DNA of 64,000 nt, taken from Martinezella miluonensis. GTDB taxonomy: Bacteria > Pseudomonadota > Alphaproteobacteria > Rhizobiales > Rhizobiaceae. Positions 42,472 to 50,955 of the stretch are shown here, piece after piece (position 1 is the stretch's first letter; every line of letters starts with the position of its first letter). A program made the position numbers and the translations under genes. Below the pieces are notes generated by a model. That model did not search any database, was not told the DNA's origin, and was given only the letters and a program-made list of their open reading frames with translations. Location: contig NZ_FMAH01000002.1 in assembly GCF_900094545.1 (NCBI RefSeq), positions 186,001 through 250,000 of the forward strand, given 5' to 3'.

Positions 42472-43497
42472 TCAGACATTCGAACCAAAACGGGCTCGAT
42501 AAAAGCCGGGCGTCACCCCAAGATGTTTAAGAAAGGCTCTGTGCAGGGTATCGAGGCTTGCGAAGCCGGAACGCTCGGCAATGCGAGCGAGCGACCAGTC
42601 CGAGGTTTCAAGGAGCGCCTTTGCCCGATCCAGCCGCGCAGTCTCCACGAATAGCGCCGGTGTCGTTCCGGTTTCCTTGCGGAAGCTGCGCGAAAATGTG
42701 CGTTCGCTCATTCCTGCCCGGCTGGCCAATGTGGGGATCGACAGATCTCCCGTCGGCTCTTCAATGATCTCGCCTAGAAGCTTGCGCAGCCGCGGCGTCG
42801 CATTCGCCTGAACGGAGAGACCTGCGCTGAACTGGGATTGCCCTCCAGGCCGACGCATGAACAGAACCATTTGCCGAGCGACCGCCAGGGCAGTCTGCGG
42901 CCCACAATCGGCCTCGACGAAGGCCAGGCATAGATCGATACCGGCCGTAATTCCGGCCGATGTATAAACCGGCGGCTCCGCGACGAAGATCGCGTCGGGT
43001 TCGATTTCGATTTGCGGTCGCAGTTCCTTCAGGAGAGCGCAGGAATTCCAATGGGTGGTGGCTCGTCTGCCGTCAAGAAAACCGCCGGCGGCCAATATGA
43101 ACGCTCCGGTGCAGACGCTCGCCATTCGCCGGGTGGCTGTTTGCCGCGAATGCAGCCAGGCTAGCAAATTCGAGCGGAATATGACCTGGCGTAGCCCGTC
43201 TTCGCTTCCGCCTGCGAGGATGACCGTATCCAGATCCACGGGCAGTTGCTCCAGCCCGACGGTCTCGCCGAACACAAGCCCTCCGGCAGAACTGCTCTTC
43301 ACAGCCCCACCGGTTGGAGAAGCAAGAATGACTTCATAGGGCGCGACGCCCTGCGTCAGATGAAAGTTCGCCATCGCGAAAACTTCCATCGGACCGACAA
43401 TGTCGAGCGCCTGAACGCCGTCATAACCGATGACAGCGACGCGCCTGGGATTATGTACTAGATCCTGCATTGGCGTAAACTGCGATATCTTTGACAT
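42472..43497 (-). CDS. GlxA-family AraC-type regulator with DJ-1/PfpI domain
   Basis: 341 aa. The N-terminal DJ-1/PfpI-like domain (VAVIGYDGVQALDIVGPMEVF) has the elbow Cys in ASVCTGAFILAAGG and the following RRATTHWNSC. A C-terminal AraC helix-turn-helix pair follows (IPTLASRAGMSERTFSRSFRKETG and IAERSGFASLDTLHRAF). Such proteins commonly control catabolism of nitrogen compounds. It is divergent from a secreted DJ-1-like protein across 63 bases, which is its likely target. Confidence 0.87.
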   Translation of the reverse strand: MSKISQFTPMQDLVHNPRRVAVIGYDGVQALDIVGPMEVFAMANFHLTQGVAPYEVILASPTGGAVKSSSAGGLVFGETVGLEQLPVDLDTVILAGGSEDGLRQVIFRSNLLAWLHSRQTATRRMASVCTGAFILAAGGFLDGRRATTHWNSCALLKELRPQIEIEPDAIFVAEPPVYTSAGITAGIDLCLAFVEADCGPQTALAVARQMVLFMRRPGGQSQFSAGLSVQANATPRLRKLLGEIIEEPTGDLSIPTLASRAGMSERTFSRSFRKETGTTPALFVETARLDRAKALLETSDWSLARIAERSGFASLDTLHRAFLKHLGVTPGFYRARFGSNV

Positions 43498-43560
43498 TTC
43501 CGCCAGTCCGCCCAGCGACTATTTCTCTAGTCGAGAACATCGCAACTTCGGACAATCCCC

Positions 43561-44646
43561 ATGTATCGCTTCTATCTGAGAGCATTCCTTCTGGCCCTGC
43601 TGGCGTTCGCAGTCGCCATCTGGGCTCCAGTCGCCTTCGCAGCGAGTGAAAACTCCCTCCAAATTCCTCAATTGAAAGCCGGTCGAACGCGGCCCCTGAT
43701 CGTCATCGCCGCGGACAACCAAGGCACGGAGACGACGGATCTCGTCGTCCCCTATGGCATTATCCGCAGCGCCGGCGTCGCTGACGTACTCGTGGTTTCG
43801 ACCCATGCGGGCGTGGTAGATTTGATGCCGGCCTTGAAAATCAAGCCCGACACAACGATGTCCGAGTTCGACCAGGCACATCCTGAGGGCGCCGACATTG
43901 TTATCGTCCCTGCCATGCACGATGACAGGAGCCGCGACGTCATCGCCTGGATCCGGCAGCAATCCTCGAAGCGCGCGATGGTCGTCTCGATTTGCGAGGG
44001 TGCCCGGCTTGCGGCTCGGGCCGGTGTTTTCGAGGGCAAGCGAGCCACCACCCATTGGTACGCTTTCGACGAGATGCGTCGCACCTTTCCGCACGCGCAG
44101 TGGGTCCGCAACCAGCGCTATGTCGTCGACGGCAATGTTATGAGCACCACGGGCGTCACAGCCTCCATCCCGGCCTCCCTCGCGCTGGTCGAAGCGATCG
44201 GCGGGACGGCCAAGGCGCAGTCGATCGCGGCGCGTCTTGGCGTCGACGGCTGGAGTGCGGCCCACGACGCGACGCCATTTCGAATGACGACTGGCCGGCT
44301 CTGGCGGTTCGCCGGCAACTATCTTGCCTTTTGGAACCATGAAACCATCCGCCTGCCGGCGCAGGATGGCTTCGACGAAATCGCCCTGGCGCTGACGGCG
44401 GACGCGTGGTCCAGAACCTTTCGTTCCCAGGCAGTCGTTGCGGAAAAGGCGGCATCCATCCGTTCGCGCAACGGTCTCGTGCTCGTGCCGGACTTTTCCT
44501 CCGACATCGGTGCTTCGGTTGTGGAAATTCCAATCCTTCCGTCGGCTCTAGTTCTCGACGACGCACTGTCTCAAATCTCCGAGCGTTACGGTTCACGGAC
44601 GTCCGATATCGTCATGCTGCAGCTGGAATATCCGGCAAAGCATTGA
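43561..44646 (+). CDS. Exported DJ-1/PfpI-family protein
   Basis: 361 aa with a Sec signal (FLLALLAFAVAIWAPVAFA-A). A DJ-1/PfpI domain (about 45-230) contains the nucleophile elbow S-I-C-E-G-A and KRATTHWYAFDEM, the same pattern as the divergent GlxA regulator. The AraC DNA-binding half is absent; instead about 130 residues of unclear fold follow (WRFAGNYLAFWNHETIRLP onward). An exported GlxA-like domain without DNA binding could be a periplasmic amidase-like enzyme or a ligand sensor. Function unknown. Confidence 0.75.
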   Translation: MYRFYLRAFLLALLAFAVAIWAPVAFAASENSLQIPQLKAGRTRPLIVIAADNQGTETTDLVVPYGIIRSAGVADVLVVSTHAGVVDLMPALKIKPDTTMSEFDQAHPEGADIVIVPAMHDDRSRDVIAWIRQQSSKRAMVVSICEGARLAARAGVFEGKRATTHWYAFDEMRRTFPHAQWVRNQRYVVDGNVMSTTGVTASIPASLALVEAIGGTAKAQSIAARLGVDGWSAAHDATPFRMTTGRLWRFAGNYLAFWNHETIRLPAQDGFDEIALALTADAWSRTFRSQAVVAEKAASIRSRNGLVLVPDFSSDIGASVVEIPILPSALVLDDALSQISERYGSRTSDIVMLQLEYPAKH

Positions 44647-44760
44647 GCCAAACGCAAGGAACGGCGACTTATGGGCGAGGCCGGCAGCAACGCGCAGATG
44701 CAAGACGCTTCCCGCAAAGCATGGAACAGACCAACCTTCGAGATGGCCCTAAGGTGTTTA

Positions 44761-44786
44761 AGCCGCACCCTTCGTGCAGTGCGGCT
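44761..44786 (-). terminator. Terminator-like hairpin after the paoABC operon
   Basis: AGCCGCAC (44761-44768) pairs perfectly with GTGCGGCT (44779-44786), 10-base loop, 17 bases past the end of the molybdenum subunit gene on the minus strand. The T-run is weak (TTAAAC). Confidence 0.5.
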
Positions 44787-44803
44787 CGAACCCGACCTGC
44801 CCT

Positions 44804-47092
44804 TTAGAGCAGTTTTTCCAATGTAATCGGCAGGTCGCGAACGCGCTTGCCGGTCGCATGGTACACGGCGTTCGCGATGGCAGGTGCTACGCCGACGATA
44901 CCGACTTCGCCGACACCCTTGCCGCCGAGCGCCGAGGCATGATGATCAGGCACGCCGACGGAAATCACCTGGACATCCGGAATGTCCGAATTCGTCGGCA
45001 CGAGATAGTCGCCGACATTGTTGTTGACCGTTCGCCCGTTGCGAACATCGACCAAGCCTTCCTCGAGAAGCGCCTGGCCGATGCCCATGATGATGCCGCC
45101 CCGCCACTGGCTTTCGACGAGCTTGGGATTATAGAGGCGGCCGCAATCGAATGCGGAGACCATGCGGGAGACGCGCACCGTGCCGAAATCCTCGTCGACG
45201 CGCACCTCGGCAAAATGGGCGCACCAACTGTGCATGGAATAATCGCCCATGGTCGGCCCCTGAACCCTAGCCATGGTGGTCCAGGCCTGGAGCTGCTCCT
45301 GCGCGTTCGCACCATCCGGCAAAGTATTACGCCGGACTTCGATCTCCTCGCGCTTGAGCGCAGACATGAGCTCCGCCAACGTCAGCGACGGTGCCTCACC
45401 GCGGGGCGCTGCGATGCGGCCCTCGGCAAAGTTCAGCGTATTCGCACCCGTCTCGCGGAACGGCGAGTTGGCATCGCTGAGCGCAAGGCCGATGAGTTCG
45501 TCACGGGCCGCGACCGCAGCCTTGTGCACGGCCCCCATGATCGAGCCGGCGAGCATCGAACCGCCAGCGATCGCCGAGCCAGGCAGGCGTGAATCGCCGA
45601 GATGCACCTCGACCTGATCTACCGGAATGCCGAAGACTTCCGCGGCACTTTGGGCAAGGATCGTATAGGTCCCCTGCCCCATGTCGATGGCGCCACTGAC
45701 GACCTCAACCCTGCCGCTGGAAAGGATGCGGATCATCGCCTCACTCGGCGCCCGGATGACCGGGAAGGTACCGCAGCCGATGCCCCAACCGATCAGGCTC
45801 TTGCCATCTCGCATGGATCGTGGCGCGTGGCTGCGCCGCGACCAGCCGAATGCTTCGGCGCCTTCGGTCAGCGCCTCGCGCAGCCGCCGCGTCGACCACG
45901 GCTTGCCGGACTGATAATCGTGATCTGCATAATTTTTCAGGCGGAGCTCCAGCGGATCCATGCCGAGCTTATAGGCGAGCTCCTCGATCGCGCATTCTAT
46001 GCCGTAGGCGCTCGGATTCTTGCCCGGCCCACGCAAGGCCCCGGGGGTCACGCTATTAACAGGCACGATGCGATGCTGCGAAGAGAAATTCTCGACCTTA
46101 TACAGCACCGCCGTCGCTGCTCCCGTCTGCTCCGGCCAATCGGCATAAATGGAGGTCTCGCTGGCGCCGCGATGAACAATCGCCTGCAGGATACCATCTT
46201 CCGTCGCGCCCAGCGCGATCTTCTGTCTGGTTCCGGCACGGCCGCCATAGCTGGTGAAATTCTGCGGGCGCGTCACCGCGAGCTTCACCGGCCGGCCGAG
46301 TTTTCTCGCGGCCGCGATTGCGACAGCGCCATAGGCAAGCGGCTGCCCTTTCGATCCAAAGCCGCCACCGATGAAGGGCGAGATGATACGGACATTTTCA
46401 TAGGGCATATCGAACCATTCGGAATACATGCGCGCCATGCCGTGCGACCATTGGCTTGGCTCCCAGATCGTCAGCTGGTCACCATCCCATTTCGCCGTCA
46501 AACCATGCGGCTCCATCGCCACATGATATTCGCGCGGCGTGGAATATTCGGCCTCGATCCGCACCGGGGATGCAGCAAGTGCTGCCTCGGCATCGCCCCA
46601 GGCAGCCGAGAGCGGCTCCACCACCATACCCTCGCCGGCATTCGGATCGTTGAGATCGGCGACGTGCTTGCTCGCTTCGTAGGTGACGCGCACCAGCCTG
46701 GCCGCCTCCGTCGCCTGCTCGCGGCTTTCCGCCACGACAGCGGCGATCGACTGACCGTTGAACTGCACTTGTCGCGGCAGCGGATAATAGGGTCCATCGA
46801 CCGGCTTGTTGCCGCCCCAGTCAGCGGACAGTTTCAGACCGAGATCGTCCTCCGGCGTCAGCACCAGAAGCACGCCCGGCATTGCGAGCGCCGCCGAAAC
46901 GTCGACGTTGACGACACGGCCGGCCGGAATCGTGCTCTGGATAAGGACGGCATAAGCCAGGTTTTCGGCCGGATATTCCAGCGCATAAGTCGCCGCCCCA
47001 GTCACTTTCATATTGCCTTCGAAGCGCGACTGACGGCCGCCGACCGTACCGTCGGAAGCATCGCCATGTTTGCGTGGTTCCATCATGGTCAT
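44804..47092 (-). CDS. paoC: Xanthine-dehydrogenase-family molybdopterin subunit (PaoC/YagR-like)
   Basis: Catalytic molybdenum subunit, 762 aa, of a three-subunit aldehyde oxidoreductase of the PaoABC type, which oxidises aromatic and other aldehydes. Visible motifs are FIGGGFGSKGQP, AMEPHG, GALRGPGKNPSAYGIE and the C-terminal GGKGVGEVG, whose Glu is the catalytic base. ATG 47092 overlaps the FAD-subunit stop by four bases. PaoC needs a molybdopterin-cytosine cofactor and a PaoD-type chaperone; none is seen in the window. Confidence 0.88.
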   Translation of the reverse strand: MTMMEPRKHGDASDGTVGGRQSRFEGNMKVTGAATYALEYPAENLAYAVLIQSTIPAGRVVNVDVSAALAMPGVLLVLTPEDDLGLKLSADWGGNKPVDGPYYPLPRQVQFNGQSIAAVVAESREQATEAARLVRVTYEASKHVADLNDPNAGEGMVVEPLSAAWGDAEAALAASPVRIEAEYSTPREYHVAMEPHGLTAKWDGDQLTIWEPSQWSHGMARMYSEWFDMPYENVRIISPFIGGGFGSKGQPLAYGAVAIAAARKLGRPVKLAVTRPQNFTSYGGRAGTRQKIALGATEDGILQAIVHRGASETSIYADWPEQTGAATAVLYKVENFSSQHRIVPVNSVTPGALRGPGKNPSAYGIECAIEELAYKLGMDPLELRLKNYADHDYQSGKPWSTRRLREALTEGAEAFGWSRRSHAPRSMRDGKSLIGWGIGCGTFPVIRAPSEAMIRILSSGRVEVVSGAIDMGQGTYTILAQSAAEVFGIPVDQVEVHLGDSRLPGSAIAGGSMLAGSIMGAVHKAAVAARDELIGLALSDANSPFRETGANTLNFAEGRIAAPRGEAPSLTLAELMSALKREEIEVRRNTLPDGANAQEQLQAWTTMARVQGPTMGDYSMHSWCAHFAEVRVDEDFGTVRVSRMVSAFDCGRLYNPKLVESQWRGGIIMGIGQALLEEGLVDVRNGRTVNNNVGDYLVPTNSDIPDVQVISVGVPDHHASALGGKGVGEVGIVGVAPAIANAVYHATGKRVRDLPITLEKLL

Positions 47093-48072
47093 GCCAGGCC
47101 TCCCATCTTCAGAATGGCGCGGGCGATGACGCGCGGCGCAAGTTCGATCTTGTAACGATTGCCGCCATATGCGGCGGCGCCCTCCATGGCGAGCCGGCTG
47201 GCCTTTGCCACGGCCTCCGGAGTGAGCGCCTTGCCGACGAGCGCCTGCTCCACTGCTCGCGCCCGCCAGGGCTTGGTGGCGACGCCGCCAAGTGCAACGC
47301 GAATATCGCACACAGTCCTGCCATCCGCTTCGAGCGCAAGGCCGACGGCAGCACTCGCAGCAGCGAATTCGTAGGACTGCCGATCTCGGACCTTGATGTA
47401 GGTCGAGTTCCGGGCGGCGGCGGAAGCGGGAATGGTGACGGCGGTGATTATCTCGCCGCGCTGAAGGATCGTTTCCTTGTTCGGCGTGTCGCCCGGAACA
47501 AGGAAGAAATCGTCGACAGCAATCTTGCGGCTATCCGTCTCCACCGCCGCGTCGAATGCCACCAAAGCAACCGCAAGGTCACCGGGGTAGGAGGCGATGC
47601 AAGCCTTGCTCGTTCCGAGCACGGCGTGATTGCGTGTGACGCCGCCGATGGCAGAACAGCCGGAGCCGGGGTTGCGCTTGTTGCAGGCGGGGAAGGCGCC
47701 GGGATCGCGGAAATAGGAACAGCGCGTCCGCTGCAGGAGATTGCCGCCGATCGTCGCCATGTTGCGGAGCTGGGCGGATGCTGCAAGCGACAGCGATTCC
47801 GCAATCGCAGGGAATGCCGCGCGAATATCCCTATGGTCTGCGACCTCACTCATCCTCGCGAGCGCACCGATCGTGGCGCCAGCAGTATCGACCGTAATGT
47901 CGCTCATGCCGGAAAGATGGGTGATATCGATGACCGTCTCGGGCTCGCTGACACCGCATTTGGCAAGATCGAGCAGCGTCGTGCCGCCGGCAAGCAGCAG
48001 GGCGCCGGCCTGTTGTGCCGCTTGGCTGGCTTCAGTCGAGGAGTTCGCCCGTAAATACGAAAAGTTCCGCAT
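47089..48072 (-). CDS. paoB: Xanthine-dehydrogenase-family FAD subunit with extra 4Fe-4S site (PaoB/YagS-like)
   Basis: 327-aa FAD-binding subunit. LLAGGTTLLDL is the FAD loop and RNMATIGGNLLQRTRC the second contact. RTRCSYFRD, FPACNKRNPGSGCSAIGG supplies the extra cysteines that bind a 4Fe-4S cluster in E. coli PaoB. It starts one base inside the stop of the iron-sulfur subunit (TAATG). Middle gene of the operon, passing electrons from the molybdenum centre. Confidence 0.88.
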   Translation of the reverse strand: MRNFSYLRANSSTEASQAAQQAGALLLAGGTTLLDLAKCGVSEPETVIDITHLSGMSDITVDTAGATIGALARMSEVADHRDIRAAFPAIAESLSLAASAQLRNMATIGGNLLQRTRCSYFRDPGAFPACNKRNPGSGCSAIGGVTRNHAVLGTSKACIASYPGDLAVALVAFDAAVETDSRKIAVDDFFLVPGDTPNKETILQRGEIITAVTIPASAAARNSTYIKVRDRQSYEFAAASAAVGLALEADGRTVCDIRVALGGVATKPWRARAVEQALVGKALTPEAVAKASRLAMEGAAAYGGNRYKIELAPRVIARAILKMGGLA

Positions 48073-48545
48073 TATGCCGCCTCCACAGCTTGGCGCACCG
48101 CCGCGACGATGCTGTTATAAGCCCCGCACCGACAGAGATTGCCGGACATATATTCACGGATCTCCGCATCCGAACCGGCATGACCTTCGCGGATGCAGGC
48201 GACGGCCGACATGATCTGGCCCGGGGTGCAATAGCCGCACTGGAAGGCGTCATGCTCGATAAACGCTGCCTGCACCGGATGCAGATCGCCGCCATCGCCG
48301 GCGATGCCCTCGATCGTCGTGATCTGGCGGCCCTCGGCCTGGGCTGCAAGCGTCAGACAGGAGAGCACGCGCTTGCCGTCGACATGGCAGGTGCAGGCGC
48401 CGCATTGGCCTTGATCGCAGCCCTTCTTGGTGCCGGTGAGCGAGAGATGCTCACGCAGCGCATCGAGCAGTGTCACACGCGGCTCGAGATCGAGTTCGTG
48501 TCGCTGCCCATTGATATCGAGTGCGATACGGATGGTTCGTGTCAT
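48072..48545 (-). CDS. paoA: 2Fe-2S subunit of PaoABC-type aldehyde oxidoreductase (PaoA/YagT-like)
   Basis: 157 aa. A plant-ferredoxin-like domain carries C-D-Q-G-Q-C-G-A-C, and the all-helical domain carries C-G-Y-C-T-P-G with SGNLCRCGAY, giving two 2Fe-2S clusters. E. coli PaoA has a long Tat signal before this domain. Here the protein begins directly at MTRTIRIALDINGQ, so the complex is probably cytoplasmic. ATG 48545 has AGGAG 8 bases upstream. First gene of the operon; a perfect 22-bp palindrome lies 161 bases upstream. Confidence 0.88.
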   Translation of the reverse strand: MTRTIRIALDINGQRHELDLEPRVTLLDALREHLSLTGTKKGCDQGQCGACTCHVDGKRVLSCLTLAAQAEGRQITTIEGIAGDGGDLHPVQAAFIEHDAFQCGYCTPGQIMSAVACIREGHAGSDAEIREYMSGNLCRCGAYNSIVAAVRQAVEAA

Positions 48546-48705
48546 GATAAGCTCCTGCCATCGTCACGAAGATGAGACCTACGAAATCTAGAAGAACCTG
48601 TTCGACGGTCTATCGGTTGCTGTATGATTTTCAGGAAGACGAGGCCGACGGCACTGGGACATAATGGCAGCCGCTCATCTGAATTGAGAAAATGTGCGCC
48701 CCACG

Positions 48706-48727
48706 TAAACGGAGGCGCCTCCGTTTA
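48706..48727. promoter_or_regulatory. Perfect 22-bp palindrome upstream of paoABC
   Basis: TAAACGGAGGC (48706-48716) is followed directly by its exact complement GCCTCCGTTTA (48717-48727). The size and perfect symmetry are those of a TetR-family operator. No regulator gene is adjacent. A role in paoABC control is inferred from position. Confidence 0.6.
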
Positions 48728-49049
48728 AATTAATGCCTGGCTTTATTTCGTCAAGCCCCGATGTCAGGACAAATCCGTTCGAGTTCGCCGGCGCGGCCTT
48801 GCCACGGGAGCGATACAGTTCTTCACGGAATCTGAGAACCGTTCTAACTTATTGTTTTTATGCAATTCCAGGCGGTCGGGACAAAACGACCTTCGATCAT
48901 TCAGAGCTGGTGATTGTTTGGAATGAACATCTGAGAATGCGGATGCCTCGAATTGAGAGTGTATGTTTCTCAGCGTTCGGGCTGAGATCGTCCGCTTACG
49001 TGGCGACCACAGCAAGTCGCCAGTACGATTTAGCCTCATGAAAGCCGAA
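48728..49049. other. Intergenic region, no recognised gene
   Basis: A 102-codon frame on the plus strand (48733-49041) has no recognisable domain, no ribosome site and unremarkable composition, so it is not called. Locally lower GC (48830-48930). Nothing else recognised. Confidence 0.35.
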
Positions 49050-49068
49050 AGCCGGGACAAGCCCGGCT
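49050..49068 (-). terminator. Terminator of the small acidic protein gene
   Basis: Minus-strand AGCCGGG pairs with CCCGGCT around CTTGT, followed by TTTC, about 50 bases past the stop at 49119. Confidence 0.6.
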
Positions 49069-49118
49069 CTCAAATTTGTCATGGAATATCAACGTAATAG
49101 GAAGGCAGCGCCCGGCGG

Positions 49119-49322
49119 TCAGCCGTTCTGATCGCCGCTGTTGTCGGCGGCCGGCTGCTCTTCCTTTTCCTTCAGCACATCCGCCAGCTTGTTGACGCCT
49201 TCAAAGCCGGCGACCGCGGCGGCGGCTTTTGTCAGTATACCTGCATTCGGATCGACGGCTTCTATGGCGTCTTCCGCAGCGACAGCGCCTGCTACTTCTT
49301 CAATCAGCTTTCCGATACCCAT
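49119..49322 (-). CDS. Small acidic protein of unknown function
   Basis: 67 aa: MGIGKLIEEVAGAVAAEDAI, then an Ala/Gly-rich middle (AGILTKAAAAVAGFEGVNKL) and a charged tail (KEKEEQPAADNSGDQNG). No signal peptide and no family recognised. The central segment could be amphipathic. ATG 49322 has GGAG 8 bases upstream, better than a start 60 bases earlier. Monocistronic, with a hairpin terminator downstream. Confidence 0.55.
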   Translation of the reverse strand: MGIGKLIEEVAGAVAAEDAIEAVDPNAGILTKAAAAVAGFEGVNKLADVLKEKEEQPAADNSGDQNG

Positions 49323-49666
49323 TTTAAGCTCCAGATTATTTCGCTCCGCTGCTGGATTGCGACGATCGAGCGTTATGAACACCCCGCCCTCGACATCTGA
49401 AAGGTCACAGCGCCGAATACGACGGCAACCTTTCCGTCCCGGAGCGGGGCATGGTTCTCCCCGGCCCTTGCCATTTAGGCAACCAAGCTGAAAGCGGCCT
49501 TAAGCCGGAATGAAGCCAAACTGATATCGCCCGGTTGCAAGGCCGATACCGTCGACGGCTCTGGCTTCTCGCCCGTCATGCCGTCATAACCGCCTCACAG
49601 GCTCGGATTATGTTTCAGGGAATTTCGAGGAATGCCCAATCTATTTGAACAAGGGAATCTTTGTGC
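49323..49666. other. Divergent spacer, nothing recognised
   Basis: 344 bases between the small acidic protein gene (minus) and the CDP-diacylglycerol pyrophosphatase gene (plus). No ORF with coding character on either strand and no clear promoter pair. Confidence 0.3.
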
Positions 49667-50386
49667 ATGACAGTCTTCCGCCGCGTCACGGCCCTTGCCG
49701 TTTCTTTTCTTCCCCTCCTCTTCGCTCCCGCCTTTGCAGATTCCGAGGTGTTGTGGAAGATCGTGCATGACAAATGCGTCGTGCAGACCGCCCCGTGCCT
49801 CTCGGTCAACACAGCCGAGCACTATGCGATCCTCAAGGACCTGAGAGGCATCGCGCAGGTTCTTCTGATCCCCACGGACAAGATCACCGGGATTGAAAGT
49901 GCGGCGCTCCTCGATCCCGCGACACACAATTTCTTTGCCGATGCCTGGTCCGAACATGGCGATGTCGATGCCCGCCTGCCGCGGGCCGTCCCGCGGGATG
50001 GTCTGAGCCTTGCCGTGAACGCACAGCAGGCTCGTTCGCAGAACCAGCTACACATCCATGTCGACTGCCTCAGCGCCGAGGCCCAAGCCGCCCTGAAGGC
50101 GGACGCCGATCATATCGGCACGGATTGGGCGCCCCTACCCGATACCGTTGCAGGCCATCAGTTCACCGCACTGCGCGTCAAGGGGGAGACATTGGGCGAT
50201 TTCAATCCGTTCCTCGCACTCGCCAAGACGCTGAAGGATCCTGCCAAGGAAATGGGCGACCACAACCTCGTTGTCGTCGGCGCAAACTTTGCCGATGGCC
50301 CCGGCTTCATCGTGCTGACGGACGTCGCCCGGCCCAGCATGGGCGGCGAAGACGTGCAAGATCACAGCTGCACGATCATGCATTAA
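49667..50386 (+). CDS. cdh: CDP-diacylglycerol pyrophosphatase
   Basis: 239-aa Cdh-family enzyme that hydrolyses CDP-diacylglycerol to phosphatidic acid and CMP at the envelope. A signal peptide ends FAPAFA-D. Family stretches include LWKIVHDKC, CLSVNTAEHYAILKD, QVLLIPTDKITGIES, FADAWSEHG and the HIT-like catalytic motif QNQLHIHVDC. ATG 49667 is preferred to a TTG at 49661; AAGGGA lies about 10 bases upstream. Alone in its transcription unit. Confidence 0.9.
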   Translation: MTVFRRVTALAVSFLPLLFAPAFADSEVLWKIVHDKCVVQTAPCLSVNTAEHYAILKDLRGIAQVLLIPTDKITGIESAALLDPATHNFFADAWSEHGDVDARLPRAVPRDGLSLAVNAQQARSQNQLHIHVDCLSAEAQAALKADADHIGTDWAPLPDTVAGHQFTALRVKGETLGDFNPFLALAKTLKDPAKEMGDHNLVVVGANFADGPGFIVLTDVARPSMGGEDVQDHSCTIMH

Positions 50387-50505
50387 TTCCGACAACAGAT
50401 AATGCGTCGGAGAGAGCGCTAAGAATTTGAAACACAGGTCGTTTCCTTGCATGATCCGCCACCTGCCCATGGCAGAAGGCGAAACCAACAGCCTGGAAAC
50501 GACCG

Positions 50506-50893
50506 ATGCCGAAGCCTTCGACCGAACAGATCAATACCGTTCTCACGCATGTCGACCGCACGATCGATGAAAGTCTGGAGCGGCTGTTCGAGCTTATCCG
50601 CATTCCCAGCATTTCGACCGATCCTGCCTATGGCGATCATTGCCGCCAAGCAGCAAAATGGCTTTCCGCAGAGCTGGCGGCCATCGGTTTCGATGCCTCC
50701 GTCCGCGGGCACCGGCGGATCGATCCCAATCATCGGCGAGTTCAAGCGTCGCCTTGGCTGCGATGCGCTATTGGTCGGCTTTGCCCGCTTCGACAACCGC
50801 GTCCACAGTCCGAACGAAAAATGCGATCTCTCGAGTTTTCATAAGGGCATCCGTTCCTGGGTGCGCATCCTCGCAGCTTTCGGCGATATTTGA
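50506..50893 (+). pseudogene. M20-family dipeptidase pseudogene with central deletion
   Basis: The first 67 codons (HVDRTIDESLERLFELIRIPSIS ... YGDHCRQAAKWLSAELAAIGFDASVR) are the N-terminus of an M20 dipeptidase. At about 50701-50718 the frame changes, and from 50708 the sequence reads GGSIPIIGEFKRRLG, DALLVGFARFDNRVHSPNEK and FHKGIRSWVRILAAF, the authentic C-terminus, ending TGA at 50891. About 340 central codons, including the metal-binding region, are gone. Not functional. The architecture copies that of the thiolase remnant at 1587-2005. Confidence 0.87.
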
Positions 50894-50955
50894 TTGAGGC
50901 ATCTGCTGCCGAGCTATGAGATCGGGTTGGTTGCCCGATCTCACAGAGGATAGCT

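Noticed and set aside
45602-47155. 517-codon plus-strand frame over the PaoC gene
   Set aside because: Antisense to the molybdenum subunit; no domain and Arg/His-rich as typical shadows are.
48733-49041. 102-codon plus-strand frame downstream of the 22-bp palindrome as the missing TetR-type regulator
   Set aside because: No helix-turn-helix pattern, too short, no ribosome site.
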